Part shown: positions 58,830 through 64,000 of the stretch, in pieces
Position numbering within the stretch: the first letter of the stretch is position 1
Layout: the number at the start of each line of letters is the position of its first letter
From: Telopea speciosissima
Lineage: Eukaryota; Streptophyta; Magnoliopsida; Proteales; Proteaceae
DNA: 64,000 nucleotides
Direction: 5' to 3'
NCBI RefSeq assembly: GCF_018873765.1
Contig: NC_057924.1
Span: 8,804,001-8,868,000, forward strand
Notes under the pieces: generated by a model
Told to the model about the DNA's origin: nothing
The model's database searches: none
Seen by the model: the letters and a program-made list of their open reading frames with translations, nothing else
Position numbers and translations under genes: made by a program

Positions 58830-59915
58830 TGGTATTAGAGCTCTACGGTTTGAGTCGTATTACTTTTCTTTCTTCCCTCTTTCCTCTCTTTGGAATCCTA
58901 GGGCACAAAGGATTCCAAGGAAGAGGTTAATATGTGAAAATCGATTGAAGTATGAGATAGGTCTTGGACAAAGCCTTCAAGAAGACCTCAAGTGATCATA
59001 TGATCCATCTTGAAGCTCATCTCAACACACACAGTCCTTGGGCCAGCGAGGGTTATCACCAGCTTCTTGGAGCAGCTGCTCTCTTTTTCTCTCTCGGTTG
59101 TTGTCGGGGCTGTGATATGGCTCATTAGGATTGCCCAAGGCTTCCCTATCTTTGCCATATGGTCTCCTTTGTTGATAGCAAGAGTTGTTACAGTACAACT
59201 CCTCTTCTTGTGGACTGCCATGTACAACCAGTATCGGTTTTTCCTCCCTTTCTTGCATTTGGAATGCAATGTGTGATGTTTCTTTGTTGAGAAATGGTCA
59301 TGCAATGCATTATAAGGATTCTTTGAGTTGGTATGAGATGATGTTACCATTTGAAGGGCATGGTTAAGTGGAGTTTCTTCAGATTTAGTAATTGTTTTCC
59401 TTGACTGGAATTTTTTTCCTTGAGGGGTTCTAAGGAAGAGGTTACTATGTGAAATGTTTGAAGAAATCTTCAAAGAACATGAACAAGAACCATGGAGACA
59501 CCAAGAGAAGGTCTCATTTGACGAAATAGACCCTTGGAGTTCTCATTTCCTTGGTTTTTAAGCTAATGCCAGCCTCTGTTTTTTTCTCTGTTTTGCCTGT
59601 AATGTTGATCTATGATGCTTCCGATTGCTTGGAGTTGGTGAGATGTGCTGTTTGAGCTCCTCTAGTGGTTGTATGATGAAGATATGCTTTGAAGGATTTG
59701 GTGGAATTGATTTTCTTTGAGATATTTGCCTTGTTTGATTACTGGACTGTGATTACCATTTTTGAAAGGCTCTTTGGGCTTATTAGGGTTGAGACTATAC
59801 TCCCCATTGGATTGGGTTTCATCCCTACTTTTTTACGTGTATCCCCTACATTATGTCAGTTATTGGAGGAAGAGGCCGAGTTCCACCCTAAGGGAATGAT
59901 AGGGATAGATTCAGC

Positions 59916-59957
59916 TGTGACCGCTACAGGAAATATGGACACACTCGAGAGAGATGT
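59916..59957 (+). pseudogene. Copia gag zinc knuckle, defective
   Basis: The reading 'CDRYRKYGHTRERC' has the C-x2-C-x4-H-x4-C layout with the second Cys replaced by Tyr. The gag part upstream (58990-59880) shows no recognisable capsid sequence and many stops. Confidence 0.7.
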
Positions 59958-60189
59958 CGGATACTTTATGGCCATTCCCCTGGTATGCATTACAGTAGGA
60001 GAGGGGGAGCCAGAGCACACACTATGATGACTAAGGTTGAACCTAACGAGATATCCATGGACTACGGACAGACACCAGATCTCTCACTTAGGATGATATT
60101 GCAGCATTTCACAGGGTTTTGTCATATCTGGATAGCTTTGCTTCTATACCTGCAGTGCATTCTTCAGCTTCCACTTTACAAGTCTCTGC

Positions 60190-60300
60190 ATCTGCTTCTT
60201 CTACTCCCTCTAGGTGGGTCATTGACTCTGACCATATTACCGGCATATCCCAGTGTTATGACTCCTACTCTATCTATTCTGGTAAGGAAAATAGGGTTTG
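60190..60300 (+). pseudogene. Copia protease relic
   Basis: 'SRWVIDSDHITGISQCYDSY' matches the start of the copia aspartic protease, but the Gly-Ala-Thr normally between the active-site 'DS' and 'DH' is missing, so the catalytic loop is gone. Confidence 0.65.
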
Positions 60301-60604
60301 CTGATGGTTCTCTTTTTCTATTTCTGATAAGGATAGTGTCTATGTCACTTCTTCTATCTCCTATGATTCTGTTCTTCATGTTCCTCAGTTTAACACTAAT
60401 CTCTTATCTGTGAGTCATCTAACAAAATCCTTGAATTGTTGTCACCTTTTTTCCATCTCATTGGGTTTTTCAGGATTTGGTGACAAAGAGGATTATTGGC
60501 AATGGACGTGAGGAAAGGGACTCTACCTTCTTGATCCAGGAACATCCCTCCTACCTACTGCTCAGTCTTACACATGTGGGCGTAGTGACAATAGTACCGT
60601 TGAC

Positions 60605-61300
60605 TCTGTGATGTTGTGGCATCAACGTTTGGGCCACCCTTCTTTCAGTATTATGAGACAAAAACTGCCACATTTGTTTTCTTCCATTCATTCTTCCCAT
60701 GTATTTCAGTGTGAACCATGTCTATTTGCTAAACATTGGCATTCTTATGATCCTTACAATGGCAATAGATCCACCGTTCCCTTCTATATTGTGCATACTG
60801 ATGTTTGGGTACCTTCTCCCACTACATCTTTATTTGGTTACTGTTATTTCGTTTCATTTGTTGATGATTATTCTCAGCCCACTTGGACCTTTTTTTTTAA
60901 GCATAAAAATGATGTCTATGATGCCTTTAAAAAAATTTATCAGATGGTTCTTACTTAGTTTGAAACTAAAATCAAAATTGTTCGTCTTGATAAAGGGGAG
61001 CACATGTATGATGGCCTCCAAAACCTTTTCATTGATAATGGCATTATCCATCAACTATCTTATGTTGACACACTCCAACAAAATGAGGTAGCTGAGAGGA
61101 AAAGTCACCATCTATTAGAGGTCACTAGGAATCTTTTATTTGACATACATGTTCCTAAAACTTTTTGGTCTGATGCTCTCCTTACCGCTGCTTTTTTAAT
61201 CAACGGCATGCCCACAGAATTGCTAGGCTCCAAATCCCATTTGGAAACATTGTCTCCTCAGACTTTTCTGCTTTCTCTCTTCCTCCCAAGGTATTTGGGT
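60605..61300 (+). pseudogene. Copia integrase relic
   Basis: An HHCC zinc-binding region ('HQRLGH', then 'CEPC') is followed by 'HTDVWVPSP', 'VDDYSQPTWTFFFKHK' and, after a stop at 60957-60959, 'IVRLDKGEHMYDGL' and 'QNEVAERKSHHLLEVTRNLL'. These correspond to the integrase core with its D-D-E acids. The in-frame stop and later frame loss near 61250 disable it. Confidence 0.88.
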
Positions 61301-61959
61301 GTGTCTGCTATGTCCATGTCAATAAATCTAATAGACTAAGCTTAACCCCAAGGCACTCAAATGCATTTTCCTTAGATATTACTCCTCTATCAAAGGGTAT
61401 AAGTGCTACCATCCCTCTTCCTGAAGGCGACTTCTCTCCAAAGATGTTACCTTCTTTGAGTCTATACCTTTCTTCACTCCTCATTAGCATCCGCTTCAGG
61501 GGGAGAATAAAAGAAGAGGCTACTAATATTCCTTTCCTCCCACCTTTGCCTACTTCTCCATTTTTGTTTGATATTGGGAAACACAGAAGGGGTTGTTGTT
61601 GATATTAATGATCATTCAGGTGTTGGTTCTAACAATATGAAAGAGTAAAATGTGTACAAAAGAGGCTGTTGGAGAAAGAAGACCTGCCAAGAGTCCTCTT
61701 TGAATCAACATCTTGAGATCTCCCATCCTCAGTTAGGTAACATGCCTTCTCTTCCTTCTGAATTAGACCTTCCAATTGCTATTCGAAAGGGAAAGAGAGC
61801 TTGCACTAACTCTATATCCCAGTTTGTTTCCTATGATGCTCCCTCTCCTACAAGTGTTGCTTTTACTCTGTTTCCATTTTCAAGAATGTCACTGAGGCCA
61901 TGTTTGACCCAAACTGGAAGCAGGCCATGTTTGACGAAATGATGGCACTTAAAAAAAAA

Positions 61960-62630
61960 TTGTACTTGGAAACTAGTTCATCTTCCCAAGAGGAGAGTTC
62001 TAGTTGGATGTAGGTGGGTCTACACGGTCAAGTACCGGTCAAATGGTGCTATTGAGAGGTACAAGGCAAGGTTGGTGGCCAAAGGGTACAGTCAGGTGTA
62101 CGGGATTGACTATCAGGAGACATTTGCTCCTGTGGCTAAGCATAATTCTATAAGGGTCCTCTTATCATTGGTAGCAAATAGAGATTGGTCATTGTATCAA
62201 TTGGATGTGAAGAATGCTTTCCTACATGGTGACTTAGAGGAGGAACTAAGGAAGTGTACATGCAGCCCCCTCTTGGCTTCAAGTTCCCTTCAGCTGAAGG
62301 GAAGGTGTGTCTCCTCAAGAAGGCTTTATATGGTCTCAATCAAACTCCATAAACTTGGTTTGAGAGGTTCAAGCAGGATATTCAGAAGAATGGATATTTC
62401 CATAGTCAAGCTGACTACACACCTTATTTACCCGGCGAGGTAATGGAGCTGTTACAACCCTAATTGTCTATGTTGATGACATTATGGTGACTGGAGATGA
62501 CATGGTTGAGATATCTAGGTTGAAGACCTACTTGGCCAAACAATTTGAAATTAAAGATCTAGGACCCTTAAAGTATTTATTGGGAATTGGAGTGTCAAGG
62601 TCTAAGAAGGGAATAAACATATGACAAAGA
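61960..62630 (+). pseudogene. Copia reverse transcriptase relic
   Basis: '[20 protein letters not shown]', '[20 protein letters not shown]' and '[18 protein letters not shown]' mark the fingers and first catalytic Asp. After a frameshift near 62250, 'IVYVDDIMVTGDD' (about 62463-62502) holds the YVDD active site, then 'FEIKDLGPLKYLLGIGVSRS' and a stop at 62622. Several frame changes make it inactive. Confidence 0.9.
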
Positions 62631-63410
62631 ACGTTTGTGTTGGACCTATTGAAAGAAACGGGAATATTGGGTTGCAAACCTGCAACTTCTCCTATTGAGC
62701 AAAACCACAAGCTAGGAGAAGATTGTGGTCCTTCCCTTGTTGATGCAGGGAAGTACCAGAGGCTAGTGGGGAAGCTTATCTATTTGTCTTTGACTTGTCC
62801 AGATATTTCTTATGCAGTGGGAGTGGTGAGTCGGTTCATGCATGCTCCCAAGAATGGGCACTTGGATGTTGTATACCACATTCTCAGATACTTGAAGTCC
62901 TCCCCAGGGAAAGGACTATTGTATGCCAGATACAACCACTTGAGGATGGAGGGCTTCACAGATGCTAATTGGATTGGATCCATCTCAAACAGACGGTCTA
63001 CATCTGGCTATTGCACATTTGTAGGTGGTAATTTAGTGCAAAAAACAGCCTGTTGTAGCTAGATCCAGTGCAGAGGCAGAATTTAAGGCAATGGCTCATG
63101 GAGTTTGTGAACTCACATGGTTGAGACGATTGGTTAAGGAGTTGGGGTTTGATACTGAAGAACCTATGTGGCTCTACTGTGAACAAGGCAGCTATAAGCA
63201 TTGCTCACAATCCGGTGTAACACGTCAGGACAAAGCACATCGAAGTGGACCAGCACTTTATGAAGGAGAAGATAGACTCTGGCTGCATTTGCACCCCTTT
63301 TGTGAAGATTGGTAATCAATTGGCGGACATCTTCACCAAAGGGCTTACTTCTCTTCAATTTGGTACCCTATTATGCAAGCTGAGAATGCATGGCATTTAT
63401 TCTCCAGCTT
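62631..63410 (+). pseudogene. Copia RNase H relic
   Basis: 'CPDISYAVGVVSRFMHAPKN', 'HILRYLKSSPGKGLLYARYN' and 'FTDANWIGSISNRRSTSGYC' are the copia RNase H landmarks. After a frameshift near 63050 come 'SSAEAEFKAMAHGVCELTWL' and, in another frame, 'NQLADIFTKGLTSLQFG', the conserved C-terminus. The polypurine tract and the 3' LTR follow directly. Confidence 0.9.
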
Positions 63411-63419
63411 GAGGGGGAG

Positions 63420-63699
63420 TGTTTGAGTTTATGTAGTAAGGGTACTTTAGGAACTAATGTATTGACTAGTTGCCTTATATTGTAATTTCTCTTTTTACCT
63501 TTTACCTCCCTAGGGAGTGTATGTAATTTCTTTTACCTTATTAGTAAAGTAATATATAGGTGTGGTAGAGTCATCTCTCTAACACACAACATTCCACCGA
63601 ATTCTCTTCTTCTCTATTTTTGTCTTCTTCTTCTTCTACTTCTTTTTCTCTCATCTCCGTCCTTCTTCCTTGCTTACTTCCATCACCTAAATTCCAACT
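63420..63699 (+). repeat. Copia 3' LTR
   Basis: 280 bp, from tgtttgagtttatg to attccaact. It lacks the MITE carried by the 5' LTR and is flanked at the right by cacat. Confidence 0.93.
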
Positions 63700-63704
63700 C
63701 ACAT

Positions 63705-64000
63705 GACCTTAAACTCAAATGGGCCATGATCTCACAATAACCCAGGTTTCACAGCCAAGGCCATGACCTCGACTAAAAACCACTACTTCAAAATCTTTAC
63801 AGGTGGGAAGCAATAAAGTGTATAACACTTTCCATCAAGGATGATAAGACTCAATGTAACTATCCACAGATCAGAATATCATGCTTCCATCACATAGAAC
63901 GTGTGATCCTGTCATGCAGGTTCAATCCTTTTAATCAAACTCCAGATATCAAAGATTCCAAAGTAGGGGTTTTTAGTTGGGTTCCATAGCCTTGGCTATG
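63705..64000. other. Right edge, no gene recognised
   Basis: No exon of the WD40 gene or any other domain could be recognised in these bases. Confidence 0.4.

Larger units (their letters stand above)
58400..63699 (+). mobile_element. Full-length but decayed Ty1/copia retrotransposon
   Basis: The 5' LTR (58400-58829, lengthened by a 138-bp MITE) and the 3' LTR (63420-63699) start tgttagag and tgtttgag and end caact. A 5-bp duplication, cacat, flanks the whole at 58395-58399 and 63700-63704. The tRNA-Met primer site tggtattagagc (58830-58841) abuts the 5' LTR, and the purine tract gagggggag (63411-63419) abuts the 3' LTR. Domains run in the copia order: zinc knuckle, protease, integrase, reverse transcriptase, RNase H. 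All are broken by stops, frameshifts or deletions. The two LTRs differ at several positions, so insertion is not recent. It lies in intron DNA if the WD40 gene extends rightward. Confidence 0.95.

Noticed and set aside
59010..59473. Open frames inside the copia 5' part, up to 161 codons on the minus strand
   Set aside because: They lie where gag should be, are not gag-like, and run against the element's direction; most likely chance.

Overview
The window is nuclear DNA of a flowering plant. It has spliced protein genes with GT-AG introns of kilobase size, a plastid/mitochondrial RNA-editing factor of the MORF family, an auxin-conjugating GH3 enzyme, a plant pentatricopeptide-repeat protein, Au-type SINEs, and a dense layer of plant transposons in AT-rich intergenic DNA. 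I see nothing that fixes the species. The long repeat-filled introns suggest a medium-sized or large genome.

Host genes, left to right: (1) a MORF9-like gene on the minus strand (7288-11574, four coding exons, 243 aa); (2) a PPR gene resembling Arabidopsis At4g18975 on the plus strand (17763-23391, six exons, about 260 aa); (3) a GH3 acyl-acid amido synthetase on the minus strand (37820-39858, three exons, 614 aa); (4) the last coding exon of a WD40 protein gene on the minus strand (54691-55062), whose other exons I cannot find in the window. There are also two broken gene pieces: a BiP/HSP70 fragment inside a Mutator-type element (610-1155) and a decayed NB-ARC resistance-gene relic split by a MITE (4004-5095).

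The rest is mostly mobile DNA, and many insertions can be bounded by target-site duplications (TSDs) read directly. They include a Pack-MULE with a 9-bp TSD (421-1796), two solo LTRs of one family (7991-8766 and 35678-36407), a third unrelated solo LTR (14599-15087), three 5'-truncated LINEs (10144-11063, 12294-13207, 13656-14464), an Au SINE (8985-9147), hAT-like elements (16627-17563 with a nested MULE-like MITE; 36523-36959), a miniature LTR element (56622-58045), a non-autonomous LTR element with a gag relic (51059-52650), and a complete but decayed Ty1/copia element (58400-63699) with a MITE in its 5' LTR. Tandem arrays lie at 9148-9490 (117 bp x3), 26403-26830 (143-144 bp x3) and 41226-42516 (about 430 bp x3).

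I found no operon-like or defence-like novel system. The most unusual items are the BiP-carrying Pack-MULE, the long-TIR element at 31656-33073 with an unidentified 735-bp cargo, the 430-bp triplication, and the record of nested insertions in the introns of MORF9 and the PPR gene.
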